A stretch of 64,000 nt of DNA from Synchiropus splendidus (GCF_027744825.2 NC_071338.1:26597501-26661500), one strand, 5' to 3'. Positions 1-43,163 are shown, counted from the stretch's first letter. The notes: generated by a model from the sequence alone, not told the origin. A program made the numbers and translations.

Positions 1-335
1 GTAAAACGGAGAAAGGAAGTTTTGCATACACTTCATGTCCTGTACTTTATGTTGAAGCCTTTGTAAAGAGAATGGATAACTGTCTGTTGGTGAATATATT
101 TGCGCAGTCATTTGCACTACACACTATCTATCCATCCATCCATCCATCCTGTATTATCCCAAAGGAACTACTTACGTCAGTACTGAGTGAGTAAGTATCA
201 ACATGACACTGTAAAACGGAGAAAGGAAGTTTTGCATACACTTCATGTCCTGTACTTTATGTTGCAGCCTTTGTAAAGCGAATGGATAATTGTCTGTTGG
301 TGAATATATTTGCGCAGTCATTTGCACTGCACACT
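1..335. repeat. Direct duplication, 125-bp copies offset by 210 bp
   Basis: Bases 1-125 recur at 211-335 with four substitutions and no gap, about 97% identity. The 85 bp between them begin with a TCCA-type simple repeat (129-149) and are not repeated after the second copy. The first copy is cut by the window edge, so the repeat unit could be longer or there could be more copies to the left. It lies in intron 1 of cpne7. Confidence 0.9.
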
Positions 336-451
336 GCAGGAGGTGTGAGTCGATACATAAGCTGCACATATTGTAGATACATCAAGGGGGTGTCAGCAGA
401 CCCCCTGGTGGTCCCAGAGAAGAGGAACGCTAGTTAAGTTGCCATTAATTC

Positions 452-846
452 CAGGTAGAGTTGAACACATCCCCAGTGTGGAAAACAGATTCAAGGACTT
501 GGCTGAGGTGTTCTCTGCTCTGCGTGGTGCCACAGGGGACTTGGAGGTGGCTCTCCATCCTGACAGCTTCAAGCTCCCCCACTGTCACACAGACTTCTTC
601 TCGCTTCATGGGCCGTATAGAGTGATGGTGCAGCATGAAATTTGTGAAACTTGGCTTGACCCTGTCACAGAGGAGGTTTTACTGAAGCTTTGGAATGGGC
701 AGGAGGACTGCATCTGCCAGGAGTGGAGGACTAGTTCACCTGAGAGGCAACATGAAAACCCTTCGTCACTCAAAACAAGCATTCAGGGGAGCTTTTGCCT
801 CTCAGTGGCAAAACAAATAAATAACAATGGGCAAAAAAAAAAAAAA
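452..846 (+). pseudogene. Coding-like fragment with 3' A-tract, possible retrocopy
   Basis: An open frame runs without a stop from 439 into the A-tract. The segment at about 487-740 uses codons ending mostly in G or C, unlike the AT-rich intron around it, and reads like real protein (FKDLAEVFSALRGATGDLEV early, CETWLDPVTEEVLLKLW later). AATAAA at 816-821 is followed 12 bp later by 14 A residues (833-846), the arrangement left by a reverse-transcribed mRNA. I do not recognise the protein. The parental stop is not visible in this frame, though a one-base shift would give TAG soon after the EDCIC segment. It could instead be an exon of an unrelated gene or chance. Confidence 0.4.
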
Positions 847-2044
847 TCACATGAAGATTTTTATGCAAGTTTAATTTTCAGCAAAATACAAAAAAAAGTC
901 CCTGTCCATGTAAAAAATTTAGAAGAAAAACGAATGAATAAATCGAAATCTAACCTCCCCCTCCATTAAACGTGCCCACACTTTAACTTTTTTTTATTTC
1001 TGATTTAATTATTTTAGATATGATCACACCAGTTGTCGCCGCAGGGCCACAATTTGCTCTGGTCTGTTTCTGAGGAGATGATGACCAAAATATTTACTGA
1101 ATTATGAATCCACATCATTTAAGGTAAAGCCTAGTTTCACAGCACTTTACCCGGAGCAAAAAGTGATTTCTCTCTGAAAAGCGTGTGCTGCCGCTACAAC
1201 GTTCTAAGAGCATTTGAAGGTGAAAAATGAGAACGGCGATGAAGGTTTTGTTGATGGCTGTTCAGCGCAGAGATGTCCGCGGGGGAGAAATTGTTGTGTT
1301 CAATTTGGCGCAGAGAGCGTTGTGGCCTCCACCTGAGGGGGAGCAGCATTAAAAGGTCAGGGTTAGACGCATCTACATTTTGTTGCTGTCTGCTTCATGG
1401 CCCCCGACTGAGCCGTGTTCGGCTCCGTGCAGTCGTGAAGGACGCGCCTGTTTGAAGATGACCCCATGCCATGGCACAGGATGCAGTGTGGACCTGATCC
1501 AACCGCTCTTACTTCTGTGTGACATGCTGAAGGCAACAAGTCTGAAGATGCTCTTTACACGTGTTGAAACATGAATTCTGAAACTGAAATTTTACCTCCA
1601 ACACAAGCCCACCTTCAAGGTAGCTAGGCTTCTTGAGTCATTTGATGCAGTAATCCTGTTACTCAGCTGGAATATCTTTGTACTTGCTCCACCCCTGGTG
1701 ATACTGACACATCTTTTGGGAAACAGCGGCGCAGATTTGCCAAACCCAGAAAAAAGACAAATAGCGATTTATCACTTCTGCCCACCTTTTTAGTGACCTT
1801 TACAGATTCCCCAGGACATGGATCTTCTAAAGAGCTCTGCTGAATTTATATGTGAGAATATCAGATGCCACTGTCTGTTTTCTTTGTGGATGGATAAATG
1901 TCAGAGACCTGCAATCTTCTCTCATGTCACTCTCCTCACACAGGGCGAGTCTGTTTTCCATTCTGAGCACACGCCAGCTCACATGCTGCCTCAATCACGA
2001 AGGATCGTGTGAAATTGCAAAGCTCATTTTCTGTTTTCTCTCAG
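847..2044. other. End of cpne7 intron 1
   Basis: AT-rich non-coding sequence between the possible retrocopy and the first visible copine exon. Short open frames here show no recognised domain and no codon bias. No copine first exon (initiator Met with the SKVELR-type C2A strand) is present, so it must be upstream of base 1. Confidence 0.7.
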
Positions 2045-32087
<30,043 letters not shown>

Positions 32088-34519
32088 GGACGCCGCCCCG
32101 TCGAGGGCGCCGGGCTTTGACCGCAGCACCAGTCCAGCACACCCATGAGGCGCATGAGGTTCTGGATGATAAATGAAACCTATTTTTTCTCACCATCTAT
32201 CAGTCTGTACATGAGGGATGTGAGGATAGAAGCTGTGAGGCGCGTTTGTCTTATGGTCAGCAGTTCTCTCTGACGGTGATCGTCCCCATTCATCTAAGGC
32301 GTCTTAGTTGACACGCTCATTCATTCTAATGGTTATTCCGTTCAAACACTGTTGTCATTTACGGTGATTTGTGTCTTAAACATCGGATTCTCGCGACGTA
32401 CTTCAAATCCGGCAGATTGCTTCCATAACAAGGCTTCAGTTTATTGTCACATGCTGGTGAGTAAATGGAGGAGAATACACAGTTCTCTATTCGAAGACAG
32501 CTATCTCTGTAAAATAAGTGTTCCCAAATAATGTTCCCAAAGCAACCATGGTTTTCCAACCCCAGCTCTCACAGGCCATGTGAGAACTATCATGACTTCC
32601 GGACTTTTGTGCGGTCCATGAGTGAGTGACCTTGGTGGAATCAGTTTTCAAAGACACATGTGTTTCAGAACAGCAGGTCTTTATGTTCAAATTGTATTTT
32701 CATCTCCAATATTTTGGTTTCATCGTTTCCTTCTTGAAGTTCATATGAACAAGAACTTCTCATCATACTGAGCATTTGACAGTCGGATTATTCTACATGA
32801 CACAAGACAGATCCAGATGATCAATGTTTCATGATCAGTTCACCAAAATTTGCTGCCTTTTTTTTTTTTTTTAAATCGTGTGTCAGAACAACGGAGGTTT
32901 TCAGTGTGTATCACACAGAGAAGTGCATCAGAAAACAGTGAAACATACAGTGATTCATATGTTTTGCATCACATTTGCATTGCAACAGACGTCAGGTGGC
33001 AGTTTAGTGACATCTTGCGTGAAAAGTAGAATGTAACATTAGTCACAGACCCCTCAGCATCTGCACTCCATGGTACCACCTGAGACTCTGCCTCGGTCTT
33101 CCATCTGCACAGGCTCTGTACTCTCACCCATTATGGATGTTACCAATCCAACGAAAGGTCATTTTCACTGTCGTAACATCCTGCTGTGATCACACCTTTC
33201 TATGTGCTTGTATGCTTCTACTCTTCATTTAAGTTGCATGAGTGATGGCAAATGCTACTAAGAGGGTGAATGTTTTTGCTGTTCCAAACAAGGCGTGGGC
33301 AGAGAGGAGAAAAGCTTATTGGAACTAGTGAGAGTGGTGTACATGTACCATAGAGATGGGTGATCACAGCCTGCTTCAAAAAGGAGGCAAAGCAGGAGCC
33401 TGGTAGTCCATATGAATGGGTGATACATGCCATGAAAACAGCCATTCAGTGGAGTGATAACATGGCAATGGAGTGATCCTCACTCCTCCCCCATCCCAGC
33501 TAGAATGGGCCTCAGTGACACTCGGTATTGACTGTAACACTTATCCATCTTCAGTGTTGCAAACATTCATTTGCCTTGTTCAAGAGTAGAAGGTAGCAGT
33601 CAACACAAAACCTGAGTGCCTTCACCAATGAACAAGCTCTTTTGTGACAGATTGTAACAATAGACAAAACACCTTTTTTTTTTCAGTGGCGATAGACTTG
33701 AAGTTTTGTTCAACTGTAGATGCGATATGTGCCAAAGTTGTTGTTAAAATGGCTTGGTATTAGGGGGAAGTGGCTCTGAGACAAGCTGTGAAAATAACAC
33801 TTTGTGCCACGAGAAGAGTTTCACATTGACCCACAGAAAGTATGAGACACATTATTTATGAATTCTCCTTCAAACATAAAGTGATAGCTTCCGAACGTGA
33901 TGCTAAACTACTTCCAACAAAAGAAAAAAATGTCTTAATATTGTGAAGTGAAAAAACACACAGCTCCCACAGCCCGCTCAGATTTGTTGCTCGATACTCT
34001 GCTGGTTAATCAAAGTATGAGTTTAAATATCTAAGTGTAGTCCCTCTTATCTAAATGGTGGAAACAGTGTTTATAAAAGCAAGTGAAACACTCGAGCTCC
34101 CGCTGCAAATCTGACTGACATTGATTTGTCCTCTGGAAACTCGGCAGCTCTCCCTAGATACAAACTATTGACGTGTGAAAGCACCTCCGCACATCTGCGG
34201 CTGGCTGTTCTCTCAACTCTTTGAAGAACATATGTGCTCTGTTTTTTCCCCTGAAGATCACAAACACTGAGGCCGATCGATCGGGCTGGTGCTTGATTCC
34301 GAGTCGCACACGCTCGAATGCAAACAATGCTTGAAGAAGGATAATACTATTTAAAACAGAGCTGTTATGTCATTTAAACCACTGAAATTTGGATTATTTT
34401 ACTAGAATATTTAGGCAATGATTATGCAATAGCACCCAAACCCCCTTCCAGTCCCCCCAGCTCTTTGAAATGACTGTGGTTAGATTATTTATATCAGGTG
34501 TTGTGCACACTCTAAGCAT
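32088..34519. other. cpne7 3' flank and intergenic sequence
   Basis: The 3' untranslated region must start here, but its end is not clear. There is no AATAAA or ATTAAA before about 34.5 kb, and GATAAA at 32168 is the only nearby variant. The rest is non-coding with no recognised feature. Confidence 0.6.
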
Positions 34520-34880
34520 CAATCCAAAGACCCTGCGCATGAGAATGAAGAGAAGCTGAGGAGACGGAGGTATGAGCTGGTGAGAAGAGGAGAGGAAGTC
34601 AGTTCTAGCAAGTCAGGATAGGGTGGAATAGATGCAAAGGACTGACCGATGACTGAAGAGTAGGTGAGCATTTTCATCGGAATTAAGTTGAAATTGAAAT
34701 GGTTTAAATACATACAGAGGACATGTTGAATAAGGAATGTTTGAGATGGCAAAAGGAGAAGAGGAATGCAGCCAATGACATTAATGGATGTGGTGAATGA
34801 GGACATGAGGAGCAGTAGGTGACTAGGGAGGATGATAATGGAGGAGGAGGCTGACATGCTCTGGCATCCCCTGATGGAAA
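34520..34880 (+). mobile_element. Degenerate RTE-like LINE 3' fragment
   Basis: The sequence follows the end of the RTE-like frame: GAGATGGCAAAAGGAGAAG, then TTAATGGATGTGGTGAATGA, then GGACATGAGGAGCAGTAGG, ending near CATCCCCTGATGG. It has the same family style as 22470-22825 but the opposite orientation, and is more diverged. Stops and small gaps abolish coding. Confidence 0.6.
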
Positions 34881-36419
34881 TCTCTATCTGTAACAAGACC
34901 CCTTTCTGAACTAGCAGCAAAAATATCTACAAATTCATTCCAGCGGAATCATGTTGTAATGGAACAGTACTGTAAACCGGTCTGCCGCTGTGGTTTTTGC
35001 TCATTGTTTTTGACTCAAGTTTTGTGCAGGTTTTTAATCTGAATGAACCACACTGAGGTTGAGTTAACTTGCGATTAATAGCAAATGAATCCCACATTTT
35101 GTATCTGTTCTAAATGTAACTTGAAGGAAGAGGAGTGGCCAATCATGCTTTTCTCATGCAAACATTTGTTTACTCCAACAACCCACCATAACAGACACTG
35201 TCCAGAACATTCTTGAGAATCACCTCAGAGGCTCTGGAGACTCTGGTGTTATTGGCCGCTCTGGTGTTGACAACATCTTCCTTTAAGTTACATTTAAAGC
35301 AGAAACAACATATCAGATTAATTTGCCATTAACCATGAGTTAACTCAGCTCTCGCACGATTAATTGAGTAAATGTAAAATATACCTATCTAAAATATGAA
35401 CCTTAAGTTTCCAAGAAGTGAAACATGGAAATGAGACACGTGATCAGCATTTTTTTTTAAAAATTTAAATGGTGATGGTGGTCGAAGATTATTCGCAGAA
35501 TTAGATGAAGAATGAAGCATTTCATCAAGTCATTAACCGCCTGGTTATTAAGACCAGCAGCGGCTCACCATTAACATAGTCCTTTCTCCAGTGGCTGCAG
35601 TCAGATTCTTCATCGCTCATGTCTTGTTCTCCTGACCAGAGCAGATTAAAACCAACACACAGTTTGTTTCCCTCGGAGGCAAAGCAGCTCACATTTTCAT
35701 ATCTGAAAACAGCAGCTCTGCTAAGATTTGTGCTTTACACAGCAATCCACTCGCGGTATTACCGCCGTGTTGTTTCTCAGCCTCGGGTCATAATCCGCCT
35801 CGGCAGCAATTCCTCATTATTCCCCTCGTTCTACCTTTTTCATTGTGTGTAATTTTCCAGGGGAAGCACAAGTTATACAGAAACAAAACTATAATTATGA
35901 ACTGTTTTGCACGGCACAAACAAGGAAGTTTTGAAATGGAGTCGAGCCAAGGCTGGTCTGAGAACAGCTGAAAATCAGTATGTATTCTACCCAACGTGGC
36001 AACAGATGCGGTTTATTATGCGAAACATTTCTCTGCTGGCTCACACTTGTGTTTCTTTTTTTTTCTTTTCACAGAGTGACTCACTAAATAGCTAGTTCCC
36101 CATTACCAGCTCATCACTGCACACAGCAAATACAATACACACAGTCGTGAGATCTCTTCTGTGTCTGCGCCTGACTTATGGGACACGCTTATTAACAAAT
36201 ATATTCTAAGTATGCATTTTCATTTATTGCCCGTCTTTGAGATTTAATAATTCAACTACAGTGATTTGTGCTTAGAAGAGAGTTAAGGCCCATTGATGCT
36301 CCCTTTGCCCATTGATGTCCACCAGGGGGAGCAGCCCAGAGTCAAAAGTTTATGCCAACAACAAACTCCAAAACCAACATGGCAACTGTGGAGTCAGTAT
36401 TGTACCTCTTGCACAAAAG

Positions 36420-36575
36420 AGGAAACAGAGGCAGCGTTGTAGGAGGCGGTGAGGCTGTTCGAAGGGAGGCCAGAAAGCAGAGAGAGACAAAATATTGGCA
36501 GGTGGGGACACCAGGGGGAAAATAGCCAATGAGGTTCATGGATGTGGTTGAGGATAGGTGACAACAGACCTTCCA
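36420..36575 (+). mobile_element. Small degenerate RTE-like LINE piece
   Basis: The AATGAGGTTCATGGATGTGG segment then TTGAGGATAGGTGACAACAG matches the same part of the RTE-like frame as 34520-34880. The upstream part is unclear. Confidence 0.4.
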
Positions 36576-36761
36576 ATAATCCAACATAAATTACAGGGTT
36601 GCTGTGATCCTGAGGCAGATTTGTTTTGTATCTTAAAAGTCAAAACACTGTTTTGTTTTTTGAAGTGTTTGCTACTGGTAAGCTTCACCAGCCGTTAGCA
36701 ACGCTGCCTTCAATGAATTGTGTCCTGAAATCCCATACATAATTCATCCTATATCTCATGT

Positions 36762-36807
36762 TTAAAGTGCTTCAATAACCACAATTAAAGTGCTTCAATA
36801 ACCACAA
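36762..36807. repeat. Perfect 23-bp tandem duplication
   Basis: Bases 36762-36784 are repeated exactly at 36785-36807. Confidence 0.97.
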
Positions 36808-37284
36808 TTTCACCTCAGCTCTCATCAGTTCAAGAGAACCTGCTGCATTGTGGCACGACAAGAGAGAAGCCTGGGAACCGCTCAGTTCCCTCATGTACCG
36901 AACCGCTGACCAACAAAGAGAAGCATTTTCCTCTCAGAATGAAAAGTCCCAGGTGGCCGCTCTCATTCCAACATACTGTTATTCTGCGCTGGATTTGCAG
37001 TGGAACCACTCAAATATGCAACTGGTGTAATTGTGGGTTCAAAGGGACGGATGTATCGTCAGTAAATATTTGATTTCCTATAGGGAAGAAAGGGTTTGCT
37101 GCATGCTAATGCTCACTGTTGTGCTGTGCTGTCATTCATTTGGATTTTATGATATGCTAATATGCAAGTCTGTATTTGCACAAACCTCTGTTGTACTTTA
37201 TGTTTGTCTTGCAATTGTTTCAATAAATTGCATAATTGGGTTTAAAGCTGAATCATTGGTCTGTTCTCTGTTCACATTTATGTA
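36808..37284. other. Intergenic, nothing recognised
   Basis: Only short unsupported open frames. The AATAAA at about 37221 is not linked to any gene I can see. Confidence 0.5.
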
Positions 37285-37940
37285 CAGTGGTACCTCGGTT
37301 CTCGACCACAATCCGTTCCAGACGGCCGTTTGAGAAGCGATTTGTTCGAAATCTGAATCGATTTTTCCCATTACAATGAATGGAAAAAGAAATAATGCGT
37401 TCCAAGCCTTAAAATAGGCTTTTGTAGGAGTGAATGTAGAGTGTCTGCTGCAGGTGGCTGTTCCTCTATGTGTGTGGCCGCTGCATGTGGGAGGGGTTGC
37501 CGAGTGAGTGACGTCTCTCCAGAAGTGAAGAGGTGCCCGGTGCGTGTCCAGCTCTGAATGTGCGCTTCTGTGCAGTTTGGCTGTGACAAAGTCATGAACC
37601 AAGTCACGTTCTGTCCCAGACTCGCCTCATCCCTGTCCCAGCTCCAGCCCACAACAGGACATCAAACCCTGGAGTCAAGTCCTAGAGTGAGCACCTCCCC
37701 TGTGACTCTCTACCACGGTCCAGTGTGGAGACAGGGAAGGTTTTATGCCTCAATATGAAGAAAAAACAGTCAGTAAATATAGCTAACGGGACACGTCTGC
37801 ATACAGAGGCTGATTTATACACAATAACAAAGCGTGTCATGGGTCAGCTAATCGGTCCGCGCACGTTATGTTTTTTTCCGGCGTTTTTCGGGGGCGTTCG
37901 AGTTCTGGATTTTTTTTCAAATTGCTCATTCAAAATCAGA
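37285..37940. mobile_element. Tigger/pogo-like DNA transposon remnant
   Basis: After a TA dinucleotide, CAGTGGTACCTCGGTTCTCG starts the element, followed by a CCGTTCCAGACGGCCGTT segment and a CCCATTACAATGAATGG segment. This is the end style of vertebrate Tigger/pogo-like elements. Near 37895 GGGCGTTCGAGTTCTGGATT looks like the eroded opposite side. No transposase frame is present and the right border is uncertain. Confidence 0.5.
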
Positions 37941-40930
37941 AAAGAAAAATTTCATCATGTTCATTGTTGTATTGACTAAGAAGGTAAATGAGCAACAAAG
38001 TAAAAAAGCGCTGAGAAAGCACAAACCTCCACCAAGATCATTCTCGATAGACTCTTGGTCTCAATGAGATTGTTTGCTACTTAAATTAGTTAGTTCAATA
38101 TCGCTACAGTATAACCAGTGTGGACAGGAGCTATTCCAAGGACAGGTCACTAGAGGGTGAACATTTCCCAGGTTATGTATAAGGAGGTGTCAGGTAGCGA
38201 GAAGATGAACACAGCTTTCTGTTTCAAAGACAACATCATCGCAATGTGTGTGGCTCTTTTCAGATCTACCGCAGGTTATTAATGTTAATACACATATCCA
38301 GTGCTCAACTCTGTTGAATGAATGGGTTTTGAGCAGTTTGGCAGTGAGTGTAGTGATGCTAACGCGCTAATGCTAGCAGAGCTGTATAGTGTAGAGAGTG
38401 GAGAGTCCAAGCTACGACAAGCTCATTGTGTCCTTTGTGATTCATCATTTATTACAGATTGGTGGGTTAATGTCCAAATTAGAAAATGTAGTTGGATTAT
38501 AAATTATCAAGAATATTTATGCCGACAACCAGTGAACCAGTTTGAAATATCTTTCTCATAAGTAGCAAGACCATTTATGGTGTTGGAACGACCAACTGAT
38601 ACTGAAAAAGTTTTATGATAATGACATTTCATAGTCATCATATATTTTAGTGTGTCGGCAATAAGGTGAAAGAAAGGAAATAAGTATCTCTGGTCATGAT
38701 TCAAGTGAATGTTATAAAGATATTTCAGCATAAGAGAAGTTTTGAGAGAAGTGCTGGTCTGATTGCATTTTATTTTAAATTGTTTATTTGTTTTTTGTTT
38801 ATTTATGTGATGTTTGAGCTTTTGTTATTTTAAAATTGAAGAACCATAGAAAATCTTAAGAAGATCAAGCTACTGTTTGAAGAGACACATTTGTCTTAAG
38901 CAAACTGGGTAGAAGAAGAATGAATCTTCCAGTTTGATGACAATGTGCGTGCCTCTTTCAATCCTCTGCAATGTTGCAAAGGCGGATCTGTAGCGCCCTG
39001 TTCACATCACACCAGAGGGGCATCACATGAGTGGAGAGGGTGTCGGAGCATCAGAGCACATTTTGAGGAGTTGCTTAGTGATTTCATTCATTTCCATGCT
39101 GTGTTTTATGGAGGTGAGTGAAGACACCATCTAAAGTTTCCACCAAATTCCAATTGTGCTCCTCGACATATTATCAATATCAAAATCTGTTGAGTATTTG
39201 TGGAGGAAGTTCGCCGACTGACACAATACAAACACAGCCTCCCTGATGTGCATTATTTTGAAAACCAGCTTTCATGGATTGTTTTGGAGGTTTGCTACCC
39301 AAGATGTGTGACGTTATAATTTTAACGTTGGCAGTCATTTCCATACAGAGGGAGATACTTACACACTTTTATTCCATCAGACAGCTCCTTTTATTCAACT
39401 GCTGTTGTGGAGGGCGCTCAATAACGGTTGTTTCCATGGTGACGCCTACTTGTGGGGAGACGTAGACCTTCATTCTCGTCAGATTCATGGACAAAAACCC
39501 CAGGATGAAGCACTGGTTTCACAGAGAAGGCCGTGCCTCAGCGAGAAATGGCTCGGATGTAATAGCGTCACTGCTTTTTTTCATTGGAAGCACCGCAGAT
39601 CGCAGGGTTCAATTTTATTCTCACTTTTTCCTGGACTGAATTATCACCGCCATTACAAAGACAGCCTACCACCGTCAAGATTCCGGGGTAATAAAACCCA
39701 CTTCAGGCTCTCACCCGCGACAACGTCCTGTTAAAGATATCGGCTAATTTCCTCCGGCTACATTCTAAGGTTTAATGACTTTAAGCTGATATGACTTGGA
39801 GGTCTTGCCAGAGGTGCTTTAAAACAAGCGGGACAAAAGAGTCGGTGTTACTCAATCTCGCTCGACGGTTCCCTATCGCTCTAATGAGGAAATGACTAAT
39901 AAGAGAAGGAGAATGGGAAATCGCAGTTGTGATTAACCATCACCTCCCTCTCCTGAGAGACAAGAATAAACCTTTGAACCGCTTCCAGCCCACACCTCCG
40001 ACGTGTTGACGTATTTAATAAACCTGCTATATTCTCCCCAATCCAGCCCCGACACGGAAACACTCCGCTGCACACTGTTGGCACAACAAAACAGACTGGA
40101 AATGCAGTTGACATCTGTTTTCTTTATTTGCTGGCTCCATCTTTCTTCCTGCGATGATGCAGTCCGAGCAGCATCTTTCCTGCATTTCCCAGCATCCTTA
40201 TCTGACTTGAAGCTTGAATGTGGAATTAAGATTTGCACAGTCTGATATGATGAAAGGAGGGAAAAAAGTATGCTGCTTCATCCAATACTGTAATCCTGAG
40301 GCTCATTTTAGTGGAGATATATTGACTCACTCCGAGGATTTTCTGTCTTCTGTCGGGGTATCTAGTACAATGTGGGGTCATTTTAGCATTAATTCTGTTT
40401 CATGCCAGACACTCATTTGAACTCTCACATCATGGAAAAAAAATAGATTCCCTGCTGGACAGAGTCAGCTGTTCAAAGTCGCAAGAAGTAGATCCTTTAC
40501 ATTAATCGCCTTCCGATTCACTGCTTTGCATTACAAAAGAGAGATTTCCTGGCAGAAGAGTTTGAAATTGTGTTGGTCCATTGTCAACTTGACAAAGTCA
40601 CTGGAGAGGTGAGGAAATGAAGATGACTACCATGTAGTTTGGCCCCAATTGAAATTCTAAATGACAAAAACAAACTTAAAAAATGCACATGTGAATGATT
40701 GAATAAATTAATGAATGATGTTTATCTCAATCTCCTTTAAAACATTCTCAGTACATTTGACGATTGCATGTCCTACATTTCTTCGCACTATATACATTGC
40801 TTCCGACACATTAAATTCAGTGTGAGTGTCATTCAGTCTCACATTTGAGTGAGATTTAAAGGAGCAGAATGGGGAACATAATTCATTGAGGGGTATTTGA
40901 TGGTGCCTGAAAGGAAAAGGTGGGTGGGTG

Positions 40931-40963
40931 AACACCTTAAAGCTTTCTCAGCTTTAAGGTGTT
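40931..40963. repeat. Perfect 14-bp inverted repeat
   Basis: AACACCTTAAAGCT at 40931-40944 pairs exactly with 40950-40963 across a 5-base loop. No T-run follows and no gene ends nearby. Confidence 0.9.
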
Positions 40964-41459
40964 TCCATTATTTTCCACAGGGTCGGGATGTAGAGTGTCA
41001 AGAGAGATGGATCTCGTGGTCAGCCATGTTTGTTTAGGTCCACTCCGTATAGTGTCCGGGTGGTGGTCCAACAAGACTTTTTTTTTAGTTAGTAGTTTAC
41101 TAGTAAGTTTTTAGTTCCGTCTGTTATACATTTAAATAATCGGCATTTGGACATTGAGGAATCCAGTGGCAGTTTTAGGCAGCATTATAGCAGGGGCCGG
41201 CATGGGCTACATAAAAATATATATTAAAAAAAATAATAATAAATGGAATTGCTCTTATCTATATTATCTTGTCAGTGAGTTCCACATTTTCACCGTCTCA
41301 GTCTTGTTTCCTGCATACAGTTGGTAGAAGTTCCCTCACCTTCTCTGCTCCTCCTCATCATCCGTTAGATTATCCAGCCTTTGTAGATGATCTGGCTCTA
41401 ACCATGACCGGCAGTGTTTGTCCCTCCACTAGCTCAGGAAACCCAGTCAACAAGTCGAC

Positions 41460-41488
41460 CAGATGAATGTGGTTACCACATTCATCTG
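41460..41488. repeat. Perfect 13-bp inverted repeat
   Basis: CAGATGAATGTGG pairs exactly with CCACATTCATCTG across TTA. Confidence 0.9.
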
Positions 41489-42574
41489 TCGTACATACTC
41501 TGTGTTTTGCTCAGGCTTTCTTTAGCAACTGCAAAATCTCCACAGCATCACTGTGCAGGCAGTGAATTACCATAATACCGCTGAAGACTTCATATTCAAA
41601 TAGCCTCACAATGCGCTGGCCGCCCAGATAAGTCATTATTTAATTAGACTCTTGAGTTCATTGCTAATTAACTTGTTTGACTCCACAGTGTTGACTCAAT
41701 CCCCGATCGGTAATCATCCACCTTCCTGCTTCTCACAGATTTGTTTTGCTCAGTCCGTGGTGTGGAAGTTGAGAAAGGTTCAAGCGTTTCAGGATGACGT
41801 GGGGCGGAAATAAACGTCTTCTTATGCCAGTATGGTGGTTGTTGATGTTTGGAAATATGTAACTTACAGTGTCGGTTAAGCAGTAGTTTATGGTCACACG
41901 ACCATGATCTGCTTTTATTTTCATTTGCTCCTCTTCCTCCCTCAACTTGATCCTTTAATGGTTCTCACCTGGAACACACTCTGCAGTCAAGACCACAGAC
42001 CATTCGCTCTGCTGTTCCAGTGTTGTGTGCCAGATGAACTTTGCTCCCATGGAGCTCCCATGGCTTCTCTCTTGGTTCAATCTCATGCCAGGGCCTTTGG
42101 TCTTTGAGTTTGTATCCATTCACAGAAAACATTGTGTTCACACCAGCCTGTGCCAGAACATGGTTCAGAAGGTTGAGATGCGGTTTGCGGCTCAAAACGT
42201 GTCTTTTTTTTCCCAAAGTAAACTTATGCATTATACAGTGAGCCAGTTGAAAAGTTCCTGATAACATACAAGGCCATTTACGATGTTCGAACAACCAACC
42301 AACAATCCAAAAATATCCAAATAAAACTTGTGTGTGCAAGTTCTGTTGCATACTGTGACGTCACTGCCTGCCATTCAAGGTCATTTCTTTAAGATCTCCA
42401 CTTTCGCCGGAGTTTTTGTAATTGCATGGTTTCCAGAGGTGAAATCTGTGTTGCGTATAAACGAAGGTTACAAACAAGGAGATGTTTGTTTCTAAAAATA
42501 GCCGGCTATATAGAAACAGACCTTCAATCAACCTCCTTATGTGTTTGTACTGTGGTAGGAAGCCAGAGTTGAGC

Positions 42575-42675
42575 CATATACATACTACATACAGAAAGGA
42601 TGGAGGTTGCCCGAAGCAGAAAGTGAACCTGCAACCTTCTTTCTGTGAAGTGGTTGCGCCACCCCACTGCGCGCT
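42575..42675 (-). mobile_element. L2/tRNA-like repeat fragment
   Basis: The reverse complement reads GTGGGGTGGCGCAACCACTT, then CACAGAAAGAAGGTTGCAGG and a TTC. This is the beginning of the same family as 46283-46490. Confidence 0.5.
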
Positions 42676-42883
42676 CTTTCATTTGAGGTTATTGCTGAAG
42701 GAGATGGATTGACGGTGGGGGTACGATTACACCAGGGTTCAGCTCTTCTTGTTTTCCACAGACAGTTCTACAGACTACCAGACCAGGTCAGAGAGGAGTC
42801 TCTGTGGACCACCATCGCTGCCTCAAACACTCAAGTTAAAAAAAATCTACAAATGACTACATAGATTTACGGTGAAATATAGA

Positions 42884-42894
42884 GGGGGGGGGGG
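42884..42894. repeat. G homopolymer (11)
   Basis: Eleven consecutive G residues on the + strand. Confidence 0.95.
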
Positions 42895-43163
42895 TTTGTC
42901 TTCAACATGGTCTGAAATGGAAGAGAAACTTTTCTATTCACACTTTAAGTGCCACAGTGGCAAAACTGAAACAAGCAGCATTTAGACGAGCCACACTCCA
43001 ATCGTGAAGGCTGATGTAGCAACTACTTTTCCCTCACTTTGAACCTACCTGCAAGCAAGTTCACATTCTTTTTTTATGCAACTTGATGCTTGTTGCTTTG
43101 TCACCAAGTCAAATGGGGTGTGCACAACCTTACGGTAAAGAAGAGGTGGAGAGAAGAGCACTG

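Larger units (their letters stand above)
37941..42570. other. Intergenic, no gene recognised
   Basis: Two short perfect hairpins are present (40931-40963 and 41460-41488). Otherwise the sequence has scattered short open frames without domain similarity or consistent codon bias. Confidence 0.55.

Noticed and set aside
1273..1455. Open frame starting MSAGEK, as a possible copine first exon
   Set aside because: The start resembles some copine N-termini only in the first four residues. It has no C2A strand sequence and no donor that would join in frame to 2045.
32168..32173. GATAAA as the cpne7 polyadenylation signal
   Set aside because: It is a rare variant only about 80 bp after the stop codon. 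Without transcript data I cannot choose it over a distal site.
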